A stretch of DNA of 64,000 nt from an uncultured bacterium (GCA_902780525.1 CACZFL010000007.1:1-64000), one strand, 5' to 3'. Positions 8,527-17,167 are shown, counted from the stretch's first letter. The notes: a model not told the origin generated them from the sequence alone. Numbers and translations: made by a program.

Positions 8527-8532
8527 TATAAT
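8527..8532 (+). promoter_or_regulatory. -10 box 7 nt before the start of the 165-residue protein
   Basis: TATAAT (8527-8532) precedes ATG 8540 by seven nucleotides with no ribosome-binding site, fitting a leaderless mRNA. An alternative promoter, TTGACA (8447-8452), 17 nt and TAATTA, would give a leader of about 60 nt. Confidence 0.4.
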
Positions 8533-8539
8533 AATTATT

Positions 8540-9037
8540 ATGAAAAGAACTTTTAGTTTATTGTTAGTAATATTTCTTATGATGTTTAATTATGTATTTG
8601 CATCTGATAACTTGACACTAACAGCCGGTGTCTGTGTTAATGATGTACCAAAAACATTTTTTGGCAGTTGGAGAGTCACAGCAAAACTTGAAGATTCTAA
8701 CAGTTATGGTACATTTAAGCCGCAAAGTGTCGATTTGTGGACATTATCAAGAACGGGTGATATAATTTATCTGTCAAATCCGTTTACTGGTGCAAATGCG
8801 GATATCACTGTTAAGGCTGTTGAGGGTAATCTTGTAGTTTTTTCCAAAAAAGCACCTTATGATAATAAAATGCTTACTGATACTGTATCAATAAGACTTG
8901 AAAAGAATAGTTTTACCGGTATTAATACACTTACGCTTGAGTCATATTCCCTTGTTGACGGTCATGTTATTAAAACTGAGACAGCGCGGTATATAATTAA
9001 AGGCGAAAAAATTTCAGGTGAAAATATTATAGAATAA
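8540..9037 (+). CDS. exported protein of unknown function
   Basis: The 165-residue protein has a clear signal peptide (MKRTFSLLLVIFLMMFNYVFA, cleavage near residue 21). The mature part alternates hydrophobic and polar residues, as in a small beta-rich periplasmic domain. GSWRVTAKLEDSN and VDLWTLSRTGD are reminiscent of lipocalin-like or lipid-binding barrels, but no diagnostic motif is present. There is no Shine-Dalgarno. The FkbM gene follows 20 nt later, so the two probably share a transcript. Confidence 0.65.
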   Translation: MKRTFSLLLVIFLMMFNYVFASDNLTLTAGVCVNDVPKTFFGSWRVTAKLEDSNSYGTFKPQSVDLWTLSRTGDIIYLSNPFTGANADITVKAVEGNLVVFSKKAPYDNKMLTDTVSIRLEKNSFTGINTLTLESYSLVDGHVIKTETARYIIKGEKISGENIIE

Positions 9038-9057
9038 TTACTATATTGGAGGGAGCT

Positions 9058-9771
9058 GTGGAATCTAAAGAGAACTTTTGCAAATCATATTCACAATACG
9101 GTGAAGATTTAATGCTAAAGACAATTTTTGCTCACATATTTAATATGGATTTAAAAAATCTTAAATACGTTGATATAGGTGCAAATTTTCCTATTACTAT
9201 AAGTAATACTTTTAATTTATATGAAAATGGTGGCAGCGGGGTATTAGTTGAACCTAATCCGTCTTTTTTGCCTTTGTATAACGTCGAAAGACCGAGAGAT
9301 ATTGTAATTAGTGCAGGTATTAAATTTAAAGATGGTATTGATGAGGCGTTATATTATGACTTTGGTTATAATGCCATTGGGTTAAACACATTTTCTGAAG
9401 AAAGAAAAATACAGGTCGAAAAACTACATAAGTTAGTTAAGACACGAAAAATACCTCTTGTTGATATTAATGAAGTTTTTTCAAAAATGGAATATATTGA
9501 TTTTGTATCATTGGATGTTGAGGGCGTTGAACTTGAAATATTAAAAACAATTGACTTCAGTAATGAAAAATTAAGGCCGAAACTTTTCTGTGTAGAGGCT
9601 AATAAAACTGAAATAGAGTGCGGATATAAATCCGAAGTTACCTTATTTATGAATAATAATGATTATATTATGGTAGCAGATAATTTTACTAATGTATTTT
9701 ATGCAGATTTAAGACAAATTAAGGCTAATCCCAATTTTCCTATATATCATAACGGCAAACTTTTTGATTAG
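9058..9771 (+). CDS. FkbM-family SAM-dependent methyltransferase
   Basis: The 237-residue protein matches the FkbM/Methyltransf_21 family, which O-methylates sugars or other small polar groups. Features are SQYGEDLML near the N-terminus, the SAM-binding strand YVDIGANFP, the acidic VEPNP and the conserved FVSLDVEGVELEILK. The start is set at GTG 9058 because GGAGGG precedes it at ideal spacing; TTG at 9046 has none. The substrate is unknown. Glycan or lipopolysaccharide decoration is plausible in a diderm but not shown. Confidence 0.85.
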   Translation: MESKENFCKSYSQYGEDLMLKTIFAHIFNMDLKNLKYVDIGANFPITISNTFNLYENGGSGVLVEPNPSFLPLYNVERPRDIVISAGIKFKDGIDEALYYDFGYNAIGLNTFSEERKIQVEKLHKLVKTRKIPLVDINEVFSKMEYIDFVSLDVEGVELEILKTIDFSNEKLRPKLFCVEANKTEIECGYKSEVTLFMNNNDYIMVADNFTNVFYADLRQIKANPNFPIYHNGKLFD

Positions 9772-9777
9772 CTTTAC

Positions 9778-9806
9778 TTTACAATTATTATTAAAAATTG
9801 TAAAAT
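9778..9806 (+). promoter_or_regulatory. sigma-70-type promoter of the symporter gene
   Basis: TTTACA (9778-9783), 17 nt and TAAAAT (9801-9806) with TG directly before the -10. The apparent inverted repeat TTTACAATT/AATTGTAAA here is explained by these two boxes. Confidence 0.5.
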
Positions 9807-9841
9807 ATAAAGGTTAATTAGATAAAAAGAGAGGATTATAT

Positions 9842-11167
9842 ATGAAGTTTCATATGCAGGTGTTGATTGCACTTGGTCTTGGTTTAAAACGAAATTGGCA
9901 TATTTTTGCAGGTTTGTTATTAGGTATTTTGGTTGGTGTCTGGATGCATCATCATCCTAATATGCTTTTAATGAATACATTAACATTTATTGGTCAGGTA
10001 TTTATAAGATTAATCCAGATGGTAGTTATTCCGCTTATTATATCTGCGATTGTAATAGGTATAACAAGTGTAGGTGACAGTAAACAATTGGGCAAACTTG
10101 GTACCAAAATGGTACTTTACTACACTATAATTACCGTTGCAGCTGTTTCTATCGGTGCGGCTTTGGCTCTGATGATGCAACCTGGCTTAGGTGCTTCTCA
10201 TTATATCACTGCGGATATTGCCAGTGATATTCAGGCTAAAGTTGCTGCTACAATTGATTCACAAAAAGGTAATCTGCTTAATATTATACTTGGTTTTATA
10301 CCAAAAAATCCTCTATCATCAATTGCAAGCGGTGATATGGTTCCGATTATTGTATTCGCACTTATGTTTTCAATTGCTCTTGCAAAAGTAGGTGATGTAA
10401 ACAGACCGTTTGTTAGTTTCTTTGAATCAGTTTTTGCAGCTACAATGAAAATTACTGACTGGATTATGAGTTTTGCAGCTCCCGGTGTTTTTGCTCTAAC
10501 TGCAGTTGCAGTGTCCTCTTTTGGTGTTGATATTTTTGCAAGTATTTCAAAATATTTGGGTGTTCTGGCAATTGGTTTTTGTATTCAGTTGTTTATTGTA
10601 TATCCTATATTCTTAAAAATATTTTCAAAGGTCCCTGTAATGATGTTATATGCAGCAATTGCTGAAGCAATGATGGTTGCATTCGGTACAGCAAGTTCTT
10701 CTGCAACATTACCGTTAACAATAGCTTGCTGTGAAAAGAGAGGCATATCTCATAAAGTATCTAGCTTTGTACTTCCATTAGGTGCAACCCTTAATATGGA
10801 TGGAACTGCTATGCTCCAGACTGTCGCGGTAATATTCCTGGCTCAAGCATATGGAGTAGCTTTATCTCCGTTTCTCATTGTACAGATTGCTATTTTGGCT
10901 ATGATTGCATCTTCAACTTGTGCAGGAATCCCAGGTGCAGGTTTAATTACTATTGCTCTTGTTCTTAATGGTATGGGATTGAGTCCTGAACAGCTTGTTG
11001 CAGGTTTTGCGTTCTTATTTACAATAGAAAGAATTACGGATATGATGAGAACGCTCTTAAACGTAACCTCAGATGCTGTTGTTTGTGCAGCTATTGCTGA
11101 TAATGAAAATGAAATCAATTACGACCTACTTAATAATCCGGAAGAATATGGTGATATTATCAATTAA
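9842..11167 (+). CDS. dicarboxylate/amino acid:cation symporter (DAACS/GltP family)
   Basis: The 441-residue inner-membrane transporter of the sodium- or proton-coupled glutamate/aspartate/dicarboxylate family has eight or so membrane helices. Re-entrant loop HP1 contains the serine-rich motif GTASSSATLPLT. The TM7 motif is TLNMDGTAML, and HP2 has STCAGIPGAGLI. These fix the family; the exact substrate cannot be read. GAGAGG precedes the ATG. A terminator follows, so it is monocistronic, next to ilvE but separately expressed. Confidence 0.93.
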   Translation: MKFHMQVLIALGLGLKRNWHIFAGLLLGILVGVWMHHHPNMLLMNTLTFIGQVFIRLIQMVVIPLIISAIVIGITSVGDSKQLGKLGTKMVLYYTIITVAAVSIGAALALMMQPGLGASHYITADIASDIQAKVAATIDSQKGNLLNIILGFIPKNPLSSIASGDMVPIIVFALMFSIALAKVGDVNRPFVSFFESVFAATMKITDWIMSFAAPGVFALTAVAVSSFGVDIFASISKYLGVLAIGFCIQLFIVYPIFLKIFSKVPVMMLYAAIAEAMMVAFGTASSSATLPLTIACCEKRGISHKVSSFVLPLGATLNMDGTAMLQTVAVIFLAQAYGVALSPFLIVQIAILAMIASSTCAGIPGAGLITIALVLNGMGLSPEQLVAGFAFLFTIERITDMMRTLLNVTSDAVVCAAIADNENEINYDLLNNPEEYGDIIN

Positions 11168-11195
11168 TAAATGTTATTAATATTAAAATAATATA

Positions 11196-11220
11196 AAATG
11201 TCGGCTTCAGCCGGCATTTT
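11196..11220 (+). terminator. rho-independent terminator after the symporter gene
   Basis: Stem AAATGTCGGCT/AGCCGGCATTT with a 2-nt apparent loop and one G-T pair, followed by T5. The ilvE gene begins 36 nt beyond. Confidence 0.85.
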
Positions 11221-11255
11221 TATTGTATAATAATATTAATTACGGAGGAGAGATT

Positions 11256-12278
11256 ATGGAAAAGAATATTGATTGGAGCAGCCTTGGTTTTGGATATATG
11301 AAAACGGATTTTAGGTATGTTTCAAATTATAAAAACGGTAAATGGGATGAAGGTCAGATTATAACTGATGAAAACGTTGTTGTAAATGAAAGTGCGTGCG
11401 TTTTACAATATGCTCAGACTTGTTTTGAGGGTTTAAAGGCATACAGAACAAAAGATAATAAAGTAGTTTGTTTCAGACCGGACCTAAATGCAAAACGAAT
11501 GGAAGATACTGCAAAAAGACTTGAGATGCCTCCATTCCCGGCTGATAAATTTCTTGATGCAGTTAAAAAAGTTGTTAATGCAAATATTGACTGGGTACCT
11601 CCTTATGGTTCAGGTGCATCACTGTATATACGTCCTTACATGTTCGGCTCTGATGCTGTTATGGGGGTTAAACCGGCAACTGAATACCAATTCCGTATTT
11701 TTGTTTCTCCGGTAGGTCCTTATTTTAAAGGCGGTATTAAACCTATTACTTTAAGAATTCCTGATTTCGACAGAGCTGCTCCGAGAGGAACGGGACACGT
11801 AAAAGCCGGATTAAATTATGCTATGAGCTTACATGCTATCGTAGATGCTCATGCAAAAGGATACAATGAGAATATGTATCTTGATTCTAAGACAAGAACA
11901 AAAATTGAAGAAACAGGTGGGGCAAATATTATTTTTGTTACTGAAAATAATGAAGTTGTTACACCAAAATCTGATTCTATACTTCCTTCAATAACCAGGC
12001 GCTCATTGATGTATGTTGCAGATAAATATCTGGGACTTAAGGCTACTGAGCGAGAAATTTATCTTGAAGAGCTTGGTGATTTTAAAGAATGTGCTTTGTG
12101 CGGTACTGCTGCGGTTCTTTCTCCTGTCGGAAAAATCTCTGATCATGGTAAAGATATTATTTTACCATCAGGTTTGGATAAACCGGGTGAAGTTACACAA
12201 AAACTTTATGACACACTAAGAGGAATCCAATTAGGTGAAATTAAGGCTCCGGAAGGCTGGATATTTGAGATTAATTAG
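11256..12278 (+). CDS. ilvE: branched-chain amino acid aminotransferase
   Basis: This 340-residue class IV PLP-dependent aminotransferase catalyses the last step of Ile, Leu and Val synthesis or the first of their breakdown. It belongs to the longer type II subgroup. The PLP lysine lies in GHVKAGLNYAMS, and EETGGANIIFV and CGTAAVLSPVG are the phosphate-binding and substrate motifs. The start is the ATG after GGAGGAG; an earlier TTG in frame (11223) has no site. No other branched-chain pathway genes are present here. Confidence 0.95.
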   Translation: MEKNIDWSSLGFGYMKTDFRYVSNYKNGKWDEGQIITDENVVVNESACVLQYAQTCFEGLKAYRTKDNKVVCFRPDLNAKRMEDTAKRLEMPPFPADKFLDAVKKVVNANIDWVPPYGSGASLYIRPYMFGSDAVMGVKPATEYQFRIFVSPVGPYFKGGIKPITLRIPDFDRAAPRGTGHVKAGLNYAMSLHAIVDAHAKGYNENMYLDSKTRTKIEETGGANIIFVTENNEVVTPKSDSILPSITRRSLMYVADKYLGLKATEREIYLEELGDFKECALCGTAAVLSPVGKISDHGKDIILPSGLDKPGEVTQKLYDTLRGIQLGEIKAPEGWIFEIN

Positions 12279-12306
12279 TTTACTTTTGTTTGAATACAAT
12301 TATAAT
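12279..12306 (+). promoter_or_regulatory. promoter giving a leaderless start for the 12313 gene
   Basis: TTTACT (12279-12284), 16 nt and TATAAT (12301-12306), then six nucleotides to ATG 12313 and no Shine-Dalgarno. The -35 box lies just past the ilvE stop. Confidence 0.55.
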
Positions 12307-12312
12307 AAGATT

Positions 12313-12891
12313 ATGAAATATTTAATAAGTTTATTGATGTTATTGGTGATGAACGTTTGTTTTGCATCAGATGTTCGGCTAAGAGATTATACCGAGTTTG
12401 ATATTCCTGCAGGATTTCATATTCCTGTTATATCATTGCAGGAGTTTTCAACTGCATATTGTGAAGAAGGTGATAAGGTTAATTTTGAAACAACTTCCGA
12501 TATTTATTTATATAACAAAAATGTTATCCCTCAAGGAACTAAGCTTACAGGTTACATCGATAAAAAAAATGAACCTATTATCGGAACAAATGCTGCGATG
12601 AAAGTATTCATTAACAAAATGTATCTTCCTGACGGATATGAAATTCCTATAAAATCATATATTTATACTGCAAATAACAATCTGATAGGCGGTGAACTTA
12701 CTCCGCCGGCAACTTATATTAAAATGCCTCATTATCAGAGGTGGGTAATGTTTAGAGCATTTAGCACAACACAATACGTTCCGGGAAACAAAAGACGGAT
12801 GGGGGAGCATGTTACAATATCTTCCGGTGCTAATTTGATTATTGTTCTGACGGAACCTATTCATTTTACTCATATAGTGCTTAACGATTAA
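12313..12891 (+). CDS. exported protein with a VirB10/TrbI-like beta domain
   Basis: The 192-residue protein starts at an ATG that gives a clean signal peptide (MKYLISLLMLLVMNVCFA). The mature domain contains VIPQGTKLTGYIDKKNE, YLPDGYEIPIKSYIYTA and VTISSGANLIIVLTEPI. This is the order of strands seen in the C-terminal beta-barrel of TrbI/VirB10 proteins (IPqGS.L.G, lPdG, and a final G..i.i.l). Other type IV secretion parts are absent, so a role in a secretion channel is not implied. It precedes a second protein with the same pattern and the TonB block. Upstream in-frame codons overlap ilvE and are not used. Confidence 0.6.
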   Translation: MKYLISLLMLLVMNVCFASDVRLRDYTEFDIPAGFHIPVISLQEFSTAYCEEGDKVNFETTSDIYLYNKNVIPQGTKLTGYIDKKNEPIIGTNAAMKVFINKMYLPDGYEIPIKSYIYTANNNLIGGELTPPATYIKMPHYQRWVMFRAFSTTQYVPGNKRRMGEHVTISSGANLIIVLTEPIHFTHIVLND

Positions 12892-12942
12892 CTTTGAACC
12901 ATAATCCGTATTAATCGTTTTATATGTAGAATAGGTTATAAA

Positions 12943-12971
12943 TTGACAAATAAAGATATGGAAAATAAAAT
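12943..12971 (+). promoter_or_regulatory. sigma-70-type promoter of the 13003 gene
   Basis: Consensus TTGACA (12943-12948), 17 nt and TAAAAT (12966-12971). It lies 31 nt before the ATG, leaving room for the GGGAG ribosome-binding site. Confidence 0.7.
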
Positions 12972-13002
12972 AATATTAAGGGAATAAGTAGGGAGAAAAG
13001 CT

Positions 13003-13758
13003 ATGAGATATAAAAATATTTTTGCGACAGTTCTTGTATTATCTGTATTGACGTTAAATTCTGCTATTGCAGGTTCTAATTTTAAATATACCGAACCTGA
13101 ACCGGTGGTTCCACAAGTTCCGGTTAATAATTCTCAGCAGGTAATGACTTATAATAATAACCAGCCGCTAAGAGGAAGTGTTCTTACTGTTCCTTCAGGT
13201 GCTACATTCCCTGCAACACTCACATCAGGTATTTCATCTGCTAATGCAACTGTCGGACAGAGTGTTTATATGATGCTTGGTAAAGATTTTTATTATGGTG
13301 ATAAGCTTGTTGCACCTGCTGGCAGCTCGGTAGTCGGTAATGTTATTGAAGTTGTTCATGCTAAACACGGAAGTCTTAATGGTAAGTTAACAATAAGATT
13401 TTCTCAAATAGTGACGACTTCCGGTACACAAATTCCTATTTCAGCTGTAATAAAAACAGATGATAACTCAGGAGTTCTTGTCGGCGGAACCAAAACGGAT
13501 GTTGCTAAAGAATATACAAAAGATGTAGCAATAGGTACTGCTGCCGGTGCTCTCTCAGGAGTTGTTTTCGGAGCTCTGGCCGGTGGTAGTATCGGAAGAG
13601 CTGCTGCATTAGGTACTGCTGTTGGTGCAGGTGGTGGGTTAGTAAAATCTGCTATAGACAAGGGTAATGATGTTGAAATTCCTGCAAATGCAACAGTTGA
13701 GCTATATTTAACACAACCTATTACTGTTACATCTTCTCATTATAGTTTTGAAAATTAA
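13003..13758 (+). CDS. exported protein with a VirB10/TrbI-like domain and glycine-zipper insert
   Basis: The 251-residue protein has a signal peptide (to about residue 22) and a Pro/Gln/Asn-rich linker. The domain has VPSGATFPATLTSGISS, VAPAGSSVVGNV, IPISAVIKTDD and a final EIPANATVELYLTQPI, paralleling the strands of TrbI/VirB10 barrels. Between the last two lies a Gly/Ala-rich stretch (about residues 170-205) able to insert in a membrane. It appears to be a paralogue of the upstream protein. Its position ahead of the TonB-like and ExbBD genes suggests an envelope role; the function is unknown. Confidence 0.6.
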   Translation: MRYKNIFATVLVLSVLTLNSAIAGSNFKYTEPEPVVPQVPVNNSQQVMTYNNNQPLRGSVLTVPSGATFPATLTSGISSANATVGQSVYMMLGKDFYYGDKLVAPAGSSVVGNVIEVVHAKHGSLNGKLTIRFSQIVTTSGTQIPISAVIKTDDNSGVLVGGTKTDVAKEYTKDVAIGTAAGALSGVVFGALAGGSIGRAAALGTAVGAGGGLVKSAIDKGNDVEIPANATVELYLTQPITVTSSHYSFEN

Positions 13759-13875
13759 TATGATTGGCTAAAGTTAAATATTAGATACACGGATAATTTA
13801 TTTTGTTTTATAATAAATATATTCTTAGGGAGCGATAGAGGAAAATTTATTAGATTTGGTAGAGAGATATAAGTT

Positions 13876-15057
13876 GTGTCGATTTTAGAGAGAAGAAAAT
13901 TTTTATATGAAGATGATGACAACGGTAAGGAATATAAACTTCCAAAGCTTGTTACAAACAAGCCGGAAGTTATACCGATACAAAGGTCATTTGTTATATC
14001 AACAGCGTTACATCCCGGTGTGATTTTGTTAATATGGCTCATTACAACAGCACTTGCGTTGCTCGGTATTCATTTATTTACTTTTAAGAAACCTGACGCA
14101 AAACTTAAAAAAGATATTGAATTTGTTTTGGTTGACAAAGAAGCCATGCCAAAAAATATGAACACAAAATATCGTGCAGATATAAACTCAAGAACCGGTG
14201 GAATTAATGATCCTAAACGTAAAGTTTCAATGCCGTCACCAGCTCCTAAGAAGGTGACCAAACCTTCGCAAGCAGCTGCAAGTGCAAATAAAATTATAAA
14301 AAAACAGCAGCAGGCTGCTCAGCAAAAAGCTGTGCAACAAAAACCGAAGGTTCAGCAAACACCTGTTAAATCACCTCAACCATCGACTGCTAGTAAACCG
14401 TCGCCTGCCAAGCCTGCTCCACCTACTGCAAGACCGAGTGCTAAGCCGACTTCTTCACCGGCACCTGTTGATAAACCGTCAACTGCATTTACTATTCCAA
14501 AACCATCAAATGCACCAAGCGGAAAAACATTAGCAACCGGTCCGATTGGCGGTACTTCAGCTCCGACAGGAGCATCAAAAGGCGGTACTGGAAGCGGAGC
14601 ACCAACGGGTTCCAGGAGCGGTGCTCCGGCGCCATCTCTTTCTCCTGGTGTTAATCACGGAGCTGGTTCATTAGGTCGTTCTGGGAGTAATGCCGGTGGT
14701 ACCGGAAATATTGGCAACCCAGGTGGCGGAGGAGGTGCACCAGGTATCGATACACTCAGAGAACCTGATTTTGGTCCTTATATGAGAGAGCTCCAAAAAA
14801 GAATTAAAATGAATTGGGATCCGCCTAAAGGAAACGAATCAAAACGAGTTGTTTTATTGTTTAAAATAGCAAAAGACGGTAGATTACTATCCTGTCGTGT
14901 AAATAAGTCATCTGGGCTTCCTTCTGCGGACCAGGCTGCACTAAAAGCTGTTGAACTTACCGCACCATTTAGGCCGCTGCCGGCTGATTTCAAAGGGCAA
15001 AGTATAGACATACAGTTTACGTTTGATTATAACGTATTTAATGCGTCTAGGTATTAG
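13876..15057 (+). CDS. TonB-like energy transducer
   Basis: The 393-residue protein has a cytoplasmic N-terminus and a single membrane anchor (about residues 48-72). A long Pro/Ala/Lys/Gln- then Gly/Ser-rich periplasmic linker (about 110-290) follows. The C-terminal TonB/TolA-type domain (about 300-393) contains YMRELQKRIKMNWDPP, VVLLFKIAKDGRL and AALKAVELTAPFRPLP. Such proteins carry proton-motive energy from ExbB/ExbD across the periplasm. GTG start with GAGAG upstream. It could equally serve a Tol-like role, since no TonB-dependent receptor is visible here. Confidence 0.85.
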   Translation: MSILERRKFLYEDDDNGKEYKLPKLVTNKPEVIPIQRSFVISTALHPGVILLIWLITTALALLGIHLFTFKKPDAKLKKDIEFVLVDKEAMPKNMNTKYRADINSRTGGINDPKRKVSMPSPAPKKVTKPSQAAASANKIIKKQQQAAQQKAVQQKPKVQQTPVKSPQPSTASKPSPAKPAPPTARPSAKPTSSPAPVDKPSTAFTIPKPSNAPSGKTLATGPIGGTSAPTGASKGGTGSGAPTGSRSGAPAPSLSPGVNHGAGSLGRSGSNAGGTGNIGNPGGGGGAPGIDTLREPDFGPYMRELQKRIKMNWDPPKGNESKRVVLLFKIAKDGRLLSCRVNKSSGLPSADQAALKAVELTAPFRPLPADFKGQSIDIQFTFDYNVFNASRY

Positions 15058-15079
15058 TAAGTTATGAAAGGTTTTAATT

Positions 15080-15496
15080 ATGAATAAAGTAAAAGTTTTA
15101 TTATTTTTAGTAATGTTAATGTTTGCAGTAACTTGTTTTACTGATACCTGTTGTATGGCAGTACAAAAAACAGTTCGTTTAACATATGAACAACTAACTC
15201 AGCGTTATCCGAGCATGGTTGATTATACAATTCAAGCAAGAAGAAAGATTAAAAATAACTGGTATCCGCCGGTTGCTTCCTTTGAAAATTCTGCAATAAT
15301 TATCTTAACTATTGATAAAGAAGGAAATCTTACTAACTGCTATCTCTCAGAGCCTTCTCCTGACGAAGGATTTAATAATTCTCTGATAGAAGCTGCAAAG
15401 AAAGCAAAATTCGGACCGCTTCCGAGTGATGTAAAAGAAGAAAGCGTTGATATTGACATGTTATTCAATATGCAAAGAAAAACAATTTCTAAATAA
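15080..15496 (+). CDS. exported stand-alone TonB C-terminal domain protein
   Basis: The 138-residue protein has a signal-like N-terminus (about residues 1-27) directly followed by a TonB/TolA C-terminal fold: YTIQARRKIKNNWYPP, AIIILTIDKEGNL and LIEAAKKAKFGPLP. It matches the end of the preceding TonB-like protein segment by segment but lacks the proline-rich linker, so it looks like a truncated duplicate fixed as a separate gene. Cleavage versus retention of the hydrophobic N-terminus is unclear. AAAGG precedes the ATG, and the gene lies 22 nt after the TonB-like gene. Confidence 0.75.
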   Translation: MNKVKVLLFLVMLMFAVTCFTDTCCMAVQKTVRLTYEQLTQRYPSMVDYTIQARRKIKNNWYPPVASFENSAIIILTIDKEGNLTNCYLSEPSPDEGFNNSLIEAAKKAKFGPLPSDVKEESVDIDMLFNMQRKTISK

Positions 15497-15531
15497 AATA
15501 TTGTATTTAAATTAGAAAAGGGGAATAAATT

Positions 15532-16182
15532 ATGGAATTATTGTTACACTCAATCCAGTTAGACTGGCCGGTATTATTACCGATTTTAATCTGTTCAATT
15601 TTAACTATTATGGTTGCAATTGACAGAGCTGCTTTTTATAAAGCAAACAAAAGAAATGTTATTGAGTTCATTCCGAGATTACAAAAAGAGCTCACAAGGA
15701 ACAACCTTATGGGTGCTCAAAATCTTGCTGTTCAGTGCGGTGGTATTATTGGCGAAGTCACTGAAGAAGCCGTAAGAATTCTTTCAGAACAGAAAAAAGG
15801 TTTTTCACGTTCTTTTGATATTGCATCTGCACTTGCTACAAGAAAACTTGAACACAGACTGACAATTCTTGGTACAATAGGTGGTGTTGCACCGTTCTTA
15901 GGTTTGTTTGGTACTGTTGTCAGAATTCTTTATACGTTCCAAGACTTGGCTTCACAAGGTAACCAGTCTGCTGCTGTTGCCATGGGTATCGGTTCCGCAC
16001 TTATTGCTACAGCTTTCGGTCTTGGTGTCGCAATTGTTGCAGTAATTTGTTATAACTCATTCCAGTCTATTGTAAAAAGATTTGAGGATGACTTCCAATT
16101 AATTAAATTGCTATTCCTTAGCTTTGTTGATTCTGAAGAAGAAATTAAAGTTAAGTCTGGTTCATCTACCGTTGCGTTATAA
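15532..16182 (+). CDS. exbB: ExbB/TolQ-type proton channel subunit
   Basis: This 216-residue inner-membrane protein of the MotA/TolQ/ExbB family has a first helix at about residues 14-30. The conserved pair near the C-terminus is LGTIGGVAPFLGLFGTVVRI and GIGSALIATAFGLGVAIVAV. With ExbD it forms the proton-driven motor that energises TonB-like proteins. AAGGGG lies before the ATG. It is followed by two exbD genes 15 nt and 11 nt apart, so this is a single operon with the TonB-like genes. Confidence 0.93.
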   Translation: MELLLHSIQLDWPVLLPILICSILTIMVAIDRAAFYKANKRNVIEFIPRLQKELTRNNLMGAQNLAVQCGGIIGEVTEEAVRILSEQKKGFSRSFDIASALATRKLEHRLTILGTIGGVAPFLGLFGTVVRILYTFQDLASQGNQSAAVAMGIGSALIATAFGLGVAIVAVICYNSFQSIVKRFEDDFQLIKLLFLSFVDSEEEIKVKSGSSTVAL

Positions 16183-16197
16183 TTTAAGGGTTTAAAA

Positions 16198-16698
16198 ATG
16201 GCATTAAAATCAGGTAAAAAAGCTATATTTTCAGAAATTAACATAACACCGTTAACTGACATTTTCTTGGTGCTGTTAATTATAATGATGGTTGTTGCAC
16301 CTACATTTCAGTCAATGGATAATGCAATCTCAGTTCCTGAAGTTAACAGCGGTACTGCTATTGAACAAGGCAAGGTTACTGTTTCTGTTACGAAGGACGG
16401 TACTATATATGTTGACGGTACCAAAACTGCAATGAGTTCTTTAGCTCGTGAACTTGAACGTTTAAAAACAGATTCAGAGAATGCTGAAGTCGTTGTTAAA
16501 GCTGATGAAAAAGTAAAAAGCTCAGTTATTATGGAAATAATGGATTCTGCGCAGGATGCTCATTATAAAAAGCTGATTGTTGCCGGAGAACCGTTAAGTA
16601 AAAAAGAGCAAAAAGAACTAGAAAAAGTTATTAATGAGCCTACTCTTGACGGTGCATCTACGAGTATTCCGGCTGACAACTATGATAATTGGGAATAG
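16198..16698 (+). CDS. exbD: ExbD/TolR-type motor subunit 1
   Basis: This 166-residue ExbD/TolR protein has a short cytoplasmic N-terminus with the conserved EINITPLTDIFLVLLIIMMV. It therefore carries the proton-relay Asp in the single membrane helix (about residues 15-40), followed by a periplasmic domain. It is longer than the second ExbD by an extra C-terminal tail of about 40 residues. AAGGG precedes the ATG. Confidence 0.93.
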   Translation: MALKSGKKAIFSEINITPLTDIFLVLLIIMMVVAPTFQSMDNAISVPEVNSGTAIEQGKVTVSVTKDGTIYVDGTKTAMSSLARELERLKTDSENAEVVVKADEKVKSSVIMEIMDSAQDAHYKKLIVAGEPLSKKEQKELEKVINEPTLDGASTSIPADNYDNWE

Positions 16699-16709
16699 GA
16701 GTAAAACAT

Positions 16710-17087
16710 ATGCGTGACAGCTTTAATGAAATAAATATTACACCGCTTACTGATATATTTTTGGTACTTTTGATTATAATGATGGTAATTGCGCCAATGC
16801 TCGACCAACAGGGTTTAAACCTGGCTGTACCAGAGATAGTTGATAAACAGTCTGTTTTAAAAGACCCTAAGATTATGAACTTTAGTGTAACAAATGACAA
16901 TAAGTATTACTTTAATAATACAGAAATTCTTGCAGCAGATTTAGAACAGACAGTTTCTGATAATTCAAAAGACTATCCTGACGGACTTCTTATTCAGGTA
17001 GGTGATGATGCAGAACACGGCGCTGTGGTAAAACTTATGGATAGCGCAAGAAATGCAGGTGTAACAAGCATCTCTTTGTCACGATAA
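16710..17087 (+). CDS. exbD: ExbD/TolR-type motor subunit 2
   Basis: The second ExbD, 125 residues, has FNEINITPLTDIFLVLLIIMMV almost identical to its neighbour in the membrane helix but a diverged periplasmic domain. The start is the ATG after AGGAG; an in-frame TTG at 16689 overlaps the upstream gene without a site. Paired different ExbD proteins suggest a heteromeric periplasmic dimer, as seen in other systems with exbD duplications. Confidence 0.92.
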   Translation: MRDSFNEINITPLTDIFLVLLIIMMVIAPMLDQQGLNLAVPEIVDKQSVLKDPKIMNFSVTNDNKYYFNNTEILAADLEQTVSDNSKDYPDGLLIQVGDDAEHGAVVKLMDSARNAGVTSISLSR

Positions 17088-17167
17088 TTTAATTTCTATT
17101 AATATTTATCCTTTTGTTAAGTTTTGTAAAGATCTTATCCTATATTGAAATTGATACTTATATACAT

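Noticed and set aside
9778-9804. Inverted repeat TTTACAATT/AATTGTAAA as a terminator after the FkbM gene
   Set aside because: There is no T run, and the two arms coincide with a well-spaced -35 and -10 pair for the symporter gene, which explains the symmetry better.
12313-13758. Type IV secretion or conjugation locus from the VirB10-like pattern
   Set aside because: No VirB4, VirD4, relaxase or other channel components occur in the window.
13769-13796. TAAAGTTA, 12 nt, ACGGATAA before the TonB-like gene as a sigma-28 promoter
   Set aside because: The -10 part differs at two core positions (ACGG for GCCG), and a more ordinary AT-rich promoter region follows closer to the gene.
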